From Candidatus Pullichristensenella stercorigallinarum (lineage in GTDB: Bacteria > Bacillota > Clostridia > Christensenellales > Aristaeellaceae): a stretch of DNA of 60,298 bases. Below, in pieces: positions 8,529 through 17,648 of the stretch. The notes under the pieces are model-generated. The model was not told the DNA's origin. It worked only from the letters and a program-made list of their open reading frames with translations, and did no database searches. Location: positions 1 through 60,298 of the forward strand of contig DVFZ01000046.1 in assembly GCA_018712945.1 (NCBI GenBank), given 5' to 3'. A program made the translations under genes and the position numbers. The stretch's first letter is position 1. Every line of letters starts with the position of its first letter.

Positions 8529-9818
8529 ATGGATAAAGAACTTCTGTTATTCATCCTGATGGTTGGATCCTTCATGATCAGCTGCTTTGCATTGAAATTG
8601 CCCAGCGGCATGGGTATGGTCATCGCCGCGGTGGTTGGCGCGCTTGCGGGAGGCTTTGGCGTTCCGGTTAAGCAGCTCGTGGAAGGCTCAATGTCCATGT
8701 TGGACACTGTGCTGGTTATCGCCGCGGCAATGGTTTTCATGAAGTGTATTCAGAACTCTGGAGCGCTCGACGACATAAACAGCGCCATCATACGAAAATT
8801 CCATCGGTTCCCGGCGCTGTTGCTTCTGTGCCTGATGGTTGTGGTCATGTTCCCCGGTATGATCACCGGTTCGTCCACGGCGGCCATCATCAGCGCGGGC
8901 GTTCTTGTTTGCCCCATTCTTATTGAAATGGGTATCCCCAAGGCCAAGGCCGGCGCGTTCATCGCCCTGGGTGGCATGTTCGGCGCCACGGCCCCGCCGG
9001 TCAACATGGCGGTTATGGCCATCGGCAGCGGCATTGATATCCCGTATTCGGGTTTTGAGCTGCCCCTGATCCTTCTTTCGTTCCCCCTGGCGTTTGTCAC
9101 GGCTATTTTCCTTGGCTACCGCGACGCCAAAAAGTCCGACCTTGCCGCCATGGCGCAGAAGTATGAAGTGGCGCGTCAGAACGAAGAACACCCGCGCAGC
9201 CTGTGGATCAGCCTGATCCCCCTGATCGTGATGGTCGTTCTGATGGTGCTTCCCAACATCTTCCCGCAGCAGGTCCCCAGCGTGGGTATGACGGTCATCT
9301 TCCTGATCAGCGCCATCGTCAGCCTGTTTACCGGCAAGCGCCGCGTCAACGTTCTCCAAACGACGCGCGAGGCCATTGACAGCAGCCTGCCGGTCATGGG
9401 TATCCTCATGGGCGTGGGCGCTTTCATTGAAGTCATGACCCTCACCGGCTTGAAGGGCTACGTGGTCGTAAGCTGCCTGAGCCTGCCGGATACGCTGCTG
9501 TACGTGGCGATCCTGGTCACCATCCCGCTCTTCGGCGCGATTTCGTCGCTGGGTTCAGCTTCTCTGCTGGGCGTGCCGTTCGTATTGGCGCTTATCAGCA
9601 GCGACCAGATCATCGTCACGGCCGCCATCGCCTCCCTCGCCTCCATTGGCGAGCTGGTGCCGCCCACCGCGCTTGCGGGTATCTTCGGCGCGGAAGTGGC
9701 CGGCGTGGACCGCTACTCCAAGGTGCTACGCAAGTGCCTGATCCCGGCGCTGCTCATCATCGTGGTCAGTATGCTGTTCATCATCTTTGCCAACCCCATC
9801 GCGTCGATCCTCGGCTGA
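8529..9818 (+). CDS. DctM-like large permease (TRAP/ion-transporter superfamily)
   Basis: This 429-residue membrane protein has about 10-12 hydrophobic segments. It resembles the large permease subunit of TRAP transporters. PGMITGSSTAAIISAG and GGMFGATAPPVNMAVMAIGSG near the middle resemble the substrate- and sodium-binding hairpins, and a second repeat ends in IGELVPPTALAGIFGAE. It probably imports a small organic acid or peptide-like anion with sodium. Neither a DctQ small permease nor a DctP binding protein is nearby. Its neighbours are the DUF6305-like protein and a 48-residue membrane protein. Confidence 0.8.
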   Translation: MDKELLLFILMVGSFMISCFALKLPSGMGMVIAAVVGALAGGFGVPVKQLVEGSMSMLDTVLVIAAAMVFMKCIQNSGALDDINSAIIRKFHRFPALLLLCLMVVVMFPGMITGSSTAAIISAGVLVCPILIEMGIPKAKAGAFIALGGMFGATAPPVNMAVMAIGSGIDIPYSGFELPLILLSFPLAFVTAIFLGYRDAKKSDLAAMAQKYEVARQNEEHPRSLWISLIPLIVMVVLMVLPNIFPQQVPSVGMTVIFLISAIVSLFTGKRRVNVLQTTREAIDSSLPVMGILMGVGAFIEVMTLTGLKGYVVVSCLSLPDTLLYVAILVTIPLFGAISSLGSASLLGVPFVLALISSDQIIVTAAIASLASIGELVPPTALAGIFGAEVAGVDRYSKVLRKCLIPALLIIVVSMLFIIFANPIASILG

Positions 9819-9849
9819 TTAAGCCGATAAAAATGCAAGGAGGAAAGTT

Positions 9850-9996
9850 ATGCTCACTTGGATTTATAGGATCATCGTCGTCCTGGTCGCGGTGCAGGTG
9901 GTCGTCTGCATGTTCCACGAAAAGAGCTGGAAGAAACAGTTCAATGGCGTGCTGGTGCTCATCCCCTTCATCCTTCGGGCACTGATGATCAAGTGA
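9850..9996 (+). CDS. 48-residue single-span membrane protein
   Basis: A short gene encodes 48 residues beginning MLTWIYRIIVV and ending ALMIK. The N-terminal 20 residues are a membrane span. A basic stretch (KSWKK) follows, then a second short hydrophobic stretch. AAGGAGG lies about 7 nt before the ATG. It sits 31 nt after the permease and 13 nt before the next gene, all co-directional. A family cannot be assigned. By position it could be an accessory subunit of the DctM-like permease, replacing the usual four-span DctQ. Confidence 0.7.
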   Translation: MLTWIYRIIVVLVAVQVVVCMFHEKSWKKQFNGVLVLIPFILRALMIK

Positions 9997-10009
9997 AAGG
10001 TGGCGAACC

Positions 10010-11155
10010 ATGAAAAAGAATCAGATTGTAGCCATAATCATGCTGGTTGTGGTCGCCGCCGGTTGCTTTATTTCCGGTAAGGCCTTTATGGCCACCTGGG
10101 AGGAAGATGTCATCATTCCCGGCCCTGGGGTTACCGAGGTTCGCATGCTCAGCGAGTACTTTCCGGGCCTGGAAGGTACTGCTGGCGACACCGAGATCTA
10201 TGTAATGGAGGGCGAGGAGGAAGGCGGCTCGGTGCTGATCCTTGGCGGCACGCATGCCAATGAGATGAGCGGCCACATGACTGCCGTGCTCTTTATCGAG
10301 AACGCGCAGGTCGAGGCCGGTACCGTTTACGTCATCCCCCGCACCAACCACAGCGCCGCCACCCACAACGACCCCCAGGAGGCGCATCCCGATACCATCC
10401 ACATCACCCTGGATTCCGGCGCCGTGCGTGAGTTCCGCCACGGCTCTCGCGCCACCAACCCCATCGACCAGTGGCCGGACCCGGATGTTTACGTCAACTA
10501 CATGGGTCAGAAGCTGTCCGGCAGCGAGTGCCGCAACATCAACCGCTGCTATCCCGGCAAGGCGGACGGCACGTTGACCGAGCAGATGGCCTACGGCGTG
10601 ACGCAGTTCATCATTGCCGAATCCATTGATATGACCATCGACTTGCACGAGGCTTCGCCGGAATACCCGACGATCAACACCATCGTTGCCCATGACCGGG
10701 CGATGGATCTTGCGTCTTTCGTCGCCATCGATATGCAGATGGAAGGCATCGATATCAGCCTCGAGCGCTCGCCCACCACGCTGCGCGGCCTTACCCACCG
10801 CGAGCTGGGCGACCACACCGATACCCTGGCGCTTTTGATGGAAGCGCCGAACCCGGCGCAGGGCCGTCTGCGCGGCGTCACGGATGAGGAATTGATCGTC
10901 ACCGGTCAGGATGACCTCTACGTCCGCGCTGCAGAGTTGGGTATGCTCTATGTGCCCTTTGATGAAAACGGCTGGCCTCTGGAGGTGCGCTGCGCCCGCC
11001 ATACCACCGGCGTTCTGACCATGTGCATGGAGTACGGCAACCTCTATGGTGAACCGATCACCATCACGGGTATGCCCACTTACGACGAGCTTTGCGAAAA
11101 CGGCCTGGGCGCTTACCTGAATGAGCCCACCGAAACGACGACCGAATCTACCTGA
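10010..11155 (+). CDS. membrane-anchored AstE/AspA-family zinc hydrolase
   Basis: This 381-residue member of the succinylglutamate desuccinylase/aspartoacylase group (M14-like) removes acyl or amino-acid groups from N-acyl or peptide substrates. An N-terminal hydrophobic segment (about 6-22) acts as signal or anchor. Predicted zinc ligands are His82 and Glu85 (GGTHANE) and His213 (DLHEA). Asn and Arg residues near NINRCYPG (177-184) fit the substrate pocket. The active site would face outside the cell. It is in the same operon-like run as the transporter and a second, smaller paralogue. Confidence 0.85.
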   Translation: MKKNQIVAIIMLVVVAAGCFISGKAFMATWEEDVIIPGPGVTEVRMLSEYFPGLEGTAGDTEIYVMEGEEEGGSVLILGGTHANEMSGHMTAVLFIENAQVEAGTVYVIPRTNHSAATHNDPQEAHPDTIHITLDSGAVREFRHGSRATNPIDQWPDPDVYVNYMGQKLSGSECRNINRCYPGKADGTLTEQMAYGVTQFIIAESIDMTIDLHEASPEYPTINTIVAHDRAMDLASFVAIDMQMEGIDISLERSPTTLRGLTHRELGDHTDTLALLMEAPNPAQGRLRGVTDEELIVTGQDDLYVRAAELGMLYVPFDENGWPLEVRCARHTTGVLTMCMEYGNLYGEPITITGMPTYDELCENGLGAYLNEPTETTTEST

Positions 11156-11168
11156 TGGAGGCATGGCG

Positions 11169-11942
11169 ATGAAAAAGCACGTTGCATTGCGTTGCGTTCT
11201 CTCGCTTGCCACGGCTCTTTTGCTGGCGCTGTCGCCCTTTACGACAGCGCTGGCAGAGCCGTCGTCTGAGACACTGCTGTTGGCCGAAGGCACGGCGGCG
11301 GAAACGCAGGCGCGCATTGATGATTCTGGCGTGGAGGGGCCAACCATCTTCTTCGTTGCCGGTACGCACGGAAACGAGTGGGCGGGCTACTACGCCGCCG
11401 ATGAGCTGATGGAGGAGATCTTCCCCACGGCGGGCAAGATCATCTGGGTGCCGCGCGCCAACATCCAGGCCTGCAATATTGAACAGCGCACTGCTGAGGA
11501 TGAAGTAAACCTCAATCGCGTTTACCCCGGCAATTCCGAGGGCAACCCGGTGGAGCAGGTGGCCGCGGAAATCATGGCGCTGATTGAGCAGGAACAGCCG
11601 GTAGCTGTCGTGGATATGCACGAGGGTTACAACTTCTATGGCGTGGACGGCAGCATCGGCAACAGCTTGGTGCTCGGCGCCACGGACGGCTCGTTCATGA
11701 ACGGGCTGGAAATCATCAGCCGCGTCAACGCTCAGAACGGCGACCATCCGGATTTTACCTTTGACTCCAATGCCCCCGCCGGCAGCCTCAACCACGAGGT
11801 ATCCACCCGGTTGGGCATCGATACCTACACCATCGAGACTTCGCAGGTGCTGGAGATGGAGGAACGCATTGCACAGCAGAAACTGTTTGTGCATACCATC
11901 CTCGATGTCTACGGCATCCCCGTTGAGGAGGAGTCCGCATGA
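11169..11942 (+). CDS. secreted AstE/AspA-family zinc hydrolase, second copy
   Basis: This 257-residue protein has a signal peptide (1-29). Predicted zinc ligands are His67 and Glu70 (GTHGNE) and His151 (VDMHEG), with NLNRVYPG as the substrate-binding block. The ATG at 11169 is preferred over 11163 because GGAGG lies 7 nt before it and only 1 nt before the other. It is distantly related to the gene before it, so the locus has two exported acyl-amino-acid or gamma-glutamyl hydrolases with probably different specificities. Its stop overlaps the start of the following kinase gene. Confidence 0.85.
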   Translation: MKKHVALRCVLSLATALLLALSPFTTALAEPSSETLLLAEGTAAETQARIDDSGVEGPTIFFVAGTHGNEWAGYYAADELMEEIFPTAGKIIWVPRANIQACNIEQRTAEDEVNLNRVYPGNSEGNPVEQVAAEIMALIEQEQPVAVVDMHEGYNFYGVDGSIGNSLVLGATDGSFMNGLEIISRVNAQNGDHPDFTFDSNAPAGSLNHEVSTRLGIDTYTIETSQVLEMEERIAQQKLFVHTILDVYGIPVEEESA

Positions 11943-12820
11943 TGAATTTCCTGGGCGTCGGAGATAATGTCTGCGACGTTTACCTACACGAAAAGACCAT
12001 GTATCCAGGCGGCCAGGCACTGAATTTATCAGTCTACATGCGCCGCCTGGGCGCGCGTTCAGCGTACTTCGGGCTGTTTGGCAATGACGAACTGGCCGCG
12101 CATGTCTGCGCCGCCCTCGACGCCGAGGGCGTAGACCGCAGCCGCTGCCGCACCGTCCAGGCCCCCAACGGCTATGCGATGGTGGATCTCGTCGATGGCG
12201 ACCGCCATTTCGTCGGCTCCAACAAGAGCGGCCCGGCGCGCACGCAAAGAATCGTTCGCGCGGAGGATATGCCCCTGCTTGCCGGTTTCGATCTCATCCA
12301 TACCAGCAACAACAGCCACCTGGATGACTGCCTGGGCCTGCTGCGCGAAAGCGGCGCGCGCCTTTCGTATGACTTTTCCCTTTCCTGGAAGGATGAAAAG
12401 CGCTTTGGCGCCGTCTGCCCGCAGGTGGACTTCGCGTTCTTTTCCTGCGGCGATCTGCCCGATGAGGAAGCATGGGCGCTGGCGGAGCGCGCGCAGGCGC
12501 TGGGTTGCAAAACTGCCGTAGCCACGCTGGGCAGCCGGGGCGCGCTGTGCCTGCGCAACGGCATGCGCATGCGCCACGCCCTCGAACCGGTGCAGGCCGT
12601 AGACACCATGGGCGCGGGCGATTCTTTCGCCGCAGCGTTCCTTTACAGCATCGTAAACGCGGAAAAGCAGGGCGAGGTGGGCGAAGCGGCGTTGCGCGCG
12701 GCCATGGAGCATGGGGCGCGTTTTGCGGCGACCACCTGCCTTGTGCGCGGTGCGTTTGGCTATGGCGCGCCCGTTTCCGACGAACAAATTACCAGGATGA
12801 TGCAGGGCATCATTCGATGA
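11939..12820 (+). CDS. PfkB-family kinase, fructosamine 6-kinase type (FrlD-like)
   Basis: This is a 293-residue ribokinase/PfkB-family kinase. The N-terminal GGQALNLSVYMRRLG block binds sugar, and the C-terminal DTMGAGDSFAAAFL motif holds the catalytic Asp and anion hole. Its closest recognisable type is fructoselysine 6-kinase FrlD, and the next gene is FrlB-like, which supports the call. It would phosphorylate a glycated amine (Amadori product) at C6 in the cytoplasm. The start overlaps the previous stop (ATGATG), with GAGGAGGAG just upstream. The exact amine partner cannot be told. Confidence 0.83.
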   Translation: MMNFLGVGDNVCDVYLHEKTMYPGGQALNLSVYMRRLGARSAYFGLFGNDELAAHVCAALDAEGVDRSRCRTVQAPNGYAMVDLVDGDRHFVGSNKSGPARTQRIVRAEDMPLLAGFDLIHTSNNSHLDDCLGLLRESGARLSYDFSLSWKDEKRFGAVCPQVDFAFFSCGDLPDEEAWALAERAQALGCKTAVATLGSRGALCLRNGMRMRHALEPVQAVDTMGAGDSFAAAFLYSIVNAEKQGEVGEAALRAAMEHGARFAATTCLVRGAFGYGAPVSDEQITRMMQGIIR

Positions 12821-12836
12821 ACGGAGGAAGGACAAA

Positions 12837-13814
12837 ATGGAGAATGTACGCAATATCGTCACCGAGGCGCTTGGCAAGATCAAGGAGCGCGGCGGCCTGA
12901 AGGCGGTTTACTTTGTGGCCTGCGGCGGCTCGCAGGCGGCCATTTACCCCGGCAAGTACCTGCTGGACGTGGAGGCCAAGAACATCCCCACCAAGATCTA
13001 CAACAGCAACGAGTTTGTCTACGCCACCCCAGCTTCGCTGGACGAGCGCTGCCTGGTGATTTGCTGCTCGCTGAAAGCCACGGCGGAAACGGTCGAGGCC
13101 GTGAAAAAGGCCAACGAAATCGGCGCTGTCACCATCGCCATGACCGGCAACCCCGAGACCGGTATGGCCAAGGTTGGCCAGTATGTCGTTACCTATTCCA
13201 ATGGTAACGACCAGATCTATTCCCTGGGCAATCAGGCGCAGGTGCTTCGCATTTGCTTTGAAATTCTGCACCAGGTGGAGGACTATCCCTACTACGACGA
13301 GGCCATGGCCGCCTATGCGCAGATCGACGAAATCATCGCCGGCGCCAAGCGCGACTGGCTGCCCCGCGCCCAGGCTTTTGCCAAGGCATACAAGGACGAT
13401 ACCATGTTCTACATCCTCGGCGCCGGCCCGCTGTGGGGAACCGCCTATTCGATGGTCAACTGCCATCTGATTGAAATGCAGCAGCGCAACGCCTGCCTGA
13501 TTCACAGCGGCGAGTATTTCCATGGCCCGTTTGAAACCACGGGCAAGGGCGTGGCGATCGTGCTTTTGATGAGCACCGGCCGCACCCGCTTCCTGGACGA
13601 GCGCGTGCTGCGCTTCCTCAACAAGTATGCCGACCACGCCACCATCATCGACGCCGCCGAGCTGAAGCTGGAGGAGCGCCTGGGCAAGCACGTGGCGGAG
13701 TTCTTCAACTCTGTAGTGATGATCCCCATTGAGCGCTATTATGTCAGCGTGATGGCCGACGAGCGCGGCCGTTCCATGGATGACCGCACCTATATGTGGA
13801 AGGTGGAATACTAA
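12837..13814 (+). CDS. SIS-domain fructosamine-6-phosphate deglycase (FrlB-like)
   Basis: This 325-residue protein has two SIS domains. The first holds FVACGGSQAAIYPG and ICCSLKATAETV; the second holds YILGAGPLWGTAYSM and HSGEYFHGPFE, whose Glu and His residues are the likely catalytic set in FrlB/FraB deglycases. It would split fructosamine 6-phosphate into glucose 6-phosphate and a free amine or amino acid. It lies 16 nt after the kinase. The pair is a complete intracellular route for an Amadori compound, and the preceding hydrolases and permease could supply it. Confidence 0.85.
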   Translation: MENVRNIVTEALGKIKERGGLKAVYFVACGGSQAAIYPGKYLLDVEAKNIPTKIYNSNEFVYATPASLDERCLVICCSLKATAETVEAVKKANEIGAVTIAMTGNPETGMAKVGQYVVTYSNGNDQIYSLGNQAQVLRICFEILHQVEDYPYYDEAMAAYAQIDEIIAGAKRDWLPRAQAFAKAYKDDTMFYILGAGPLWGTAYSMVNCHLIEMQQRNACLIHSGEYFHGPFETTGKGVAIVLLMSTGRTRFLDERVLRFLNKYADHATIIDAAELKLEERLGKHVAEFFNSVVMIPIERYYVSVMADERGRSMDDRTYMWKVEY

Positions 13815-13818
13815 TCAA

Positions 13819-13855
13819 ACGCGCCGGCGGTGAAGGAATTCGCCGCGGCGCGTAG
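13819..13855. other. stem-loop between frlB-like gene and sensor kinase
   Basis: ACGCGCC pairs with GGCGCGT, with a further inner pairing around GGTG/CGCC. No U-run follows. It could be a weak terminator or an mRNA stability element between the catabolic genes and the two-component pair. Confidence 0.4.
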
Positions 13856-13892
13856 AATGTAATCCATAAGCAAACAGCGGGAGGGGAGCGGC

Positions 13893-15311
13893 GTGCGCGC
13901 AGGCGGAAAAATCAAGTCGTTCTTCTCCCGCACAATCCATACGCGCTTTATCGAGCTGCATATGGGCATGCTGACGCTGGGAATGCTTCTGTGTGTGTTG
14001 GGAATATTGATGCCCGCCTTTCTCACGGAAGGCGATATGGGCATCTATACCACCCTACGCAGGGCGCTGGCGGAAGATAACCCTACGCAGCTGCTCTATG
14101 CGGCGGTGCTTTTGTTGATCCTCAACAGCCTGCGTTCCGCCCCGCATTACCTTGGGTTGTTGCTCCTGATGGAAAGCTGGAAAACGGAGCGGCATCGCTG
14201 GGGTTTTTTCCTTTTAAAATACCTGGTTGCGTTTTTCCTGCTGTTGGCCGTATATCAGCTCGTATACGAAATCTATGGCATCCGCTATGTGGTGGAATTT
14301 CCGGCGCTGGTGGTGCTTTTGTGCATGAGCGCGCTCAATCGCTTTCCTGTCAGGGGATACAGCAAAGCGCTGCTGTTTTTGCTCTTTATGCTGTCCATAC
14401 AGAGTATGGACGTCATGCCGGGTTTGACCGACTGGGGCTTTGGCCGGGGCGAAATTTCCATCGACATCAAGCAGGCGGCCGTCATCATGGAGTGCGAACC
14501 GATTCTGCTGGGTTTTTGCCTGATGACCAGCCTGATCTTTGCCATCACCATGCTGATGACTGTGCTGCTGATCCTCGATAAACGCCAGATGCGCCTGGCG
14601 ATGGAGAAGGAAGCCCGCATCGAGTTGCAACTGATGGATGCACGCCTCAAGGCCGTCAGCATGCGTGATACCTTTGAAATACAAAGCCTGGTGCATGATC
14701 TCAAAAGCCCCCTGACCGCCATCCAGGGTTTGGCGAGCCTTTCTTCCGCCATCAGCGAGGATAAAACGCTGGTGGAATACCAGCGCCGCATCTCCAGCGC
14801 CGCCGACCGCATGAGCTATATGATTTCAGAAATCCTCTACGAAGACTGCCGTCAGCGCATCCGCGTAGGCGAGCTGTTGGAGCGGGTGCGCTCGCAGTAT
14901 TCCGCGCATGATGGCGCGGCGTTGCTCAAATACGAAAACTACGCGGGCGACCGCTATGTCTGCGTGAATGTTGTGCGCATGATCCGCGTTGTCATCAACC
15001 TGTTGGAAAATGCCGCGCGCGCCGTTGGCAGCAATGGCGAGATACGCCTGTGGTCGGAGTCGCGCGTGTCCTATGTGGCCATCTGCGTTTGGGACAATGG
15101 GCGGGGCATCCGCCGCGAAAACCTGGAGCACATCTGGGATATTGGCTTTTCCGGGGAAGGCTCCACGGGTTTGGGCCTTTCGTTTGTGCGGCAGACCGTG
15201 CAAAAGCACGGCGGAAATGTACGCATCTTCAGTGAAGCTGGAGAATTTACACAGGTGGAACTGCTGTTGCCGGAGGCAAAACCAAATGGAAAAGAAGATA
15301 CTGATCGTTGA
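13893..15311 (+). CDS. multi-span membrane histidine kinase
   Basis: This is a 472-residue kinase with a large membrane domain (about residues 25-235) of six to seven hydrophobic spans, then a short helical linker. The H-box is VHDLKSPL, with His268 followed by Asp rather than the common Glu. A HATPase domain has NLLENAARAV, DNGRGI and GSTGLGLSFVRQTVQKHGG. The GTG start at 13893 follows GGGAGGGGAG. It overlaps the regulator gene. Following the fructosamine genes on the same strand, it probably senses a substrate of that locus; this is inference. Confidence 0.88.
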   Translation: MRAGGKIKSFFSRTIHTRFIELHMGMLTLGMLLCVLGILMPAFLTEGDMGIYTTLRRALAEDNPTQLLYAAVLLLILNSLRSAPHYLGLLLLMESWKTERHRWGFFLLKYLVAFFLLLAVYQLVYEIYGIRYVVEFPALVVLLCMSALNRFPVRGYSKALLFLLFMLSIQSMDVMPGLTDWGFGRGEISIDIKQAAVIMECEPILLGFCLMTSLIFAITMLMTVLLILDKRQMRLAMEKEARIELQLMDARLKAVSMRDTFEIQSLVHDLKSPLTAIQGLASLSSAISEDKTLVEYQRRISSAADRMSYMISEILYEDCRQRIRVGELLERVRSQYSAHDGAALLKYENYAGDRYVCVNVVRMIRVVINLLENAARAVGSNGEIRLWSESRVSYVAICVWDNGRGIRRENLEHIWDIGFSGEGSTGLGLSFVRQTVQKHGGNVRIFSEAGEFTQVELLLPEAKPNGKEDTDR

Positions 15312-15891
15312 CGATGACGCGGATATCCGCTTTACCGTGCGCGAAATATGCAAATTGCGCAAGTGGCGAACGCTGGAGGCGGCCTGCTATGAGGAAGCGG
15401 CCCCACTTCTGGAACAGGAACGCCCGGATCTGATTCTGATAGACTATCATATGCCGGGTTTGGATGGCGTGCGCGCCATTCAGGAAATCCGGCGCACGAA
15501 TTATTCCATACCGATCATCGTTTTAACCATCGAAGAACGCGAGGCCATTGTCAATCGCTTTTTTGAGGCGGGCGCGGACGATTATTCGGTCAAGCCCATC
15601 AAGGCGCTGGATCTGGTGGCACGCATCAACACCCATTTGCGCTACCGCGAACAGCTCTACGCCGATGGCTCCAAAAATATCACGCCCCGCACGCTGCGCA
15701 TGATTGAGGATTGCCTGCGCTCGTTCAATGATCCTGTGGATATCGAAACGCTGAGCGCGAATCTGGACATCAGCAGCAAGACGCTTTACCGCTACTTGCA
15801 GTATATGCTGCGCAGCGGCGTAGTGGTGGCCGACAGCAGCTATGGCAAAGTTGGCCGCCCCAAGACTTTTTATAAGCTTCGCCAACAATAG
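15286..15891 (+). CDS. CitB-like response regulator
   Basis: This is a 201-residue regulator. The receiver domain (1-118) has Asp9-Asp11, phosphoacceptor Asp53 in LILIDYHMPG and Lys near 103 (SVKPIK). A C-terminal DNA-binding region holds a helix-turn-helix (ETLSANLDISSKTLYRYLQY) and a wing with KVGRPKTFYKL, similar to CitB/DcuR-type regulators of organic acid uptake. The ATG at 15286 lies within the kinase gene, with GGAGG 10 nt upstream. CitB-type pairs often control carboxylate transport, which would suit the DctM-like permease operon upstream. Confidence 0.85.
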   Translation: MEKKILIVDDDADIRFTVREICKLRKWRTLEAACYEEAAPLLEQERPDLILIDYHMPGLDGVRAIQEIRRTNYSIPIIVLTIEEREAIVNRFFEAGADDYSVKPIKALDLVARINTHLRYREQLYADGSKNITPRTLRMIEDCLRSFNDPVDIETLSANLDISSKTLYRYLQYMLRSGVVVADSSYGKVGRPKTFYKLRQQ

Positions 15892-16067
15892 CCGTCATGC
15901 GGTCAGGAAAGTGGGGAGCGCAGCGGCGGATGCGTCGGGATTATGCGTTTGAAAGAAGAGGCCGGGGCATTACGCAGCCCGCCCGTGCCTGATAAGGCCG
16001 CCGCGGCTGCCGATCGCCTGCGCTATTCTTTTTAAGGGATCCACGGCTGCGGGATACAAAACAACAG

Positions 16068-16094
16068 CCCCCGCGTTCAAAAGAACGCAGGGGG
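16068..16094 (-). terminator. intrinsic terminator of the permease gene
   Basis: CCCCCGCGTTC and GAACGC(A)GGGGG pair around an AAAA loop. On the minus strand a T-rich stretch (TGTTGTTTTG) follows. Confidence 0.75.
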
Positions 16095-16113
16095 TTCGCT
16101 TGCGTAGAGAGAC

Positions 16114-17433
16114 TCACACGCCCCAGACCAACCAGATGTAGACGTACCCGGCGAGCACAGCCGACAGCGTGAACGGAACGCCGATGCGCAAAAAGTCGCG
16201 CAGGCGCACGGTTTCGCCGTTTTTGCGCAGTATGCCGATGGCGGCGATATTGGCGGAAGCGCCGATGGGGGTGAGGTTGCCGCCCAGCGTGGCGCCGGTC
16301 AGCAGGCCGAAGTAGAACACATAGGGCTCAATGCCCGCGCCGCCGTTCATCAGCGCCGCGATGCCCTGCACTACCGGCAGCATCGTGGCCACATAGGGAA
16401 TATTGTCGATAAACGCCGAGAGCACTACCGAGGCAAAGACGATCAGCGTGTACAGCAGGAAGGGGTTATCCCCGGAAACACGGTAGAAAAGGTCCGCCGC
16501 CGCGTCGATTACGCCCGCCGTGCGGATGCCCTCAATAACGATGAACAGGCCGAACAGCAAAAGCAGCGTATCGCGGTCCAAGTCCTTGAGCACGCGCAAA
16601 AAAGTGCCGCCCGAATGCTTGCGGATACAGTCGCGCACAATCCCAATCAGGCACAATGCAACGCACACCAGGCCGCTGCGCAGGTTGTAAATGGCAAGCA
16701 GCGCCGCGTCCTGCGGCTCGGGCAAAAACGAAGCCACGATCAGCAGAAGCACCGTACCGATCATCAGCGCGGAGGGGAAGTAATCGCTGACTTCCGTCTC
16801 TACAACGGCGGATACCTTTTCGGTGTTTTTGCGGAACAGCACCAGCAGCGCCACCAGCGAGGCCAGCGCGCCCAGCTCCACGCCCCAGAAGATGCCCGGA
16901 CGCCCCTGCATCCAGAAAAAGTCCAGGAAGTTCATGCCCGCGAAGCTGCCCAGCAGCATGCTGGTGGTGTCGCCCACCATTGTCGCCGCGCCCTGCAGGT
17001 TCGAGGATACGGCGATGGCGATCAGTACCGGCACCGGCGATATCTTCAGCTTCCGGGAGATTGCCAGGCCCACGGGCGCGACCATCAGCACCGTGGCGAC
17101 GTTGTCCACAAAAGCGCTGATGACCCCGGCAAACAGCGCCAGGGCCGTTACTGCCCATTTGACGTTGGGCACGCGCACAATCAGTTGTTCGGCAAGCCGG
17201 GCGGGCATACGGCTGTCGATAAACAGCGTCACCAGGCCCATCGTGCCCGCGATCATCAAAAGCACGTTGTAATCCACCGCGCCCAGCGCGTCCAGCAAGG
17301 TGAGGTCGTACATACCGGACAGGCCCAGGACGATGAACACCGCCGCGCTCGTCAGCGCGATGACCGGGCGGTATTTTTGCAGCGTAAGCATCAGCGCATA
17401 CGTTGCCAGAAAGATGATAAGCGCCAGAACCAT
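16114..17433 (-). CDS. ArsB/NhaD-type ion permease
   Basis: This 439-residue protein with about 11 hydrophobic segments belongs to the ion-transporter superfamily that includes ArsB, NhaD and citrate transporters. Conserved blocks are SAFVDNVATVLMVAPVG in the first half, SSNLQGAATMVGDTTSM, and SAFIDNIPYVATMLPV plus GATLGGNLTPIGASANI in the second half; these are the paired ion-binding motifs. It is probably a sodium/proton antiporter or anion exporter. The ATG at 17433 is preferred over 17439 because GGAGG lies 7 nt before it rather than 1 nt. Confidence 0.83.
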   Translation of the reverse strand: MVLALIIFLATYALMLTLQKYRPVIALTSAAVFIVLGLSGMYDLTLLDALGAVDYNVLLMIAGTMGLVTLFIDSRMPARLAEQLIVRVPNVKWAVTALALFAGVISAFVDNVATVLMVAPVGLAISRKLKISPVPVLIAIAVSSNLQGAATMVGDTTSMLLGSFAGMNFLDFFWMQGRPGIFWGVELGALASLVALLVLFRKNTEKVSAVVETEVSDYFPSALMIGTVLLLIVASFLPEPQDAALLAIYNLRSGLVCVALCLIGIVRDCIRKHSGGTFLRVLKDLDRDTLLLLFGLFIVIEGIRTAGVIDAAADLFYRVSGDNPFLLYTLIVFASVVLSAFIDNIPYVATMLPVVQGIAALMNGGAGIEPYVFYFGLLTGATLGGNLTPIGASANIAAIGILRKNGETVRLRDFLRIGVPFTLSAVLAGYVYIWLVWGV

Positions 17434-17648
17434 AGTCATTCCTCCGATTCATTGCACAGATTTTCTTTCAGGCGTTCCGCAGTTGCATAACGGCCGGAAG
17501 GCCAAGCAATAGTATACCATTTCCGCCCTAAAGATGTTGCAAAGGATGCGGCCTGGTGCGTAATAAACGGATAAAGAATTGATGGCAATATGGTGTGGCG
17601 GCCCTACTGGCAGACGGATTTACCTCCGCGACTGCCGGGAAACTTGCG

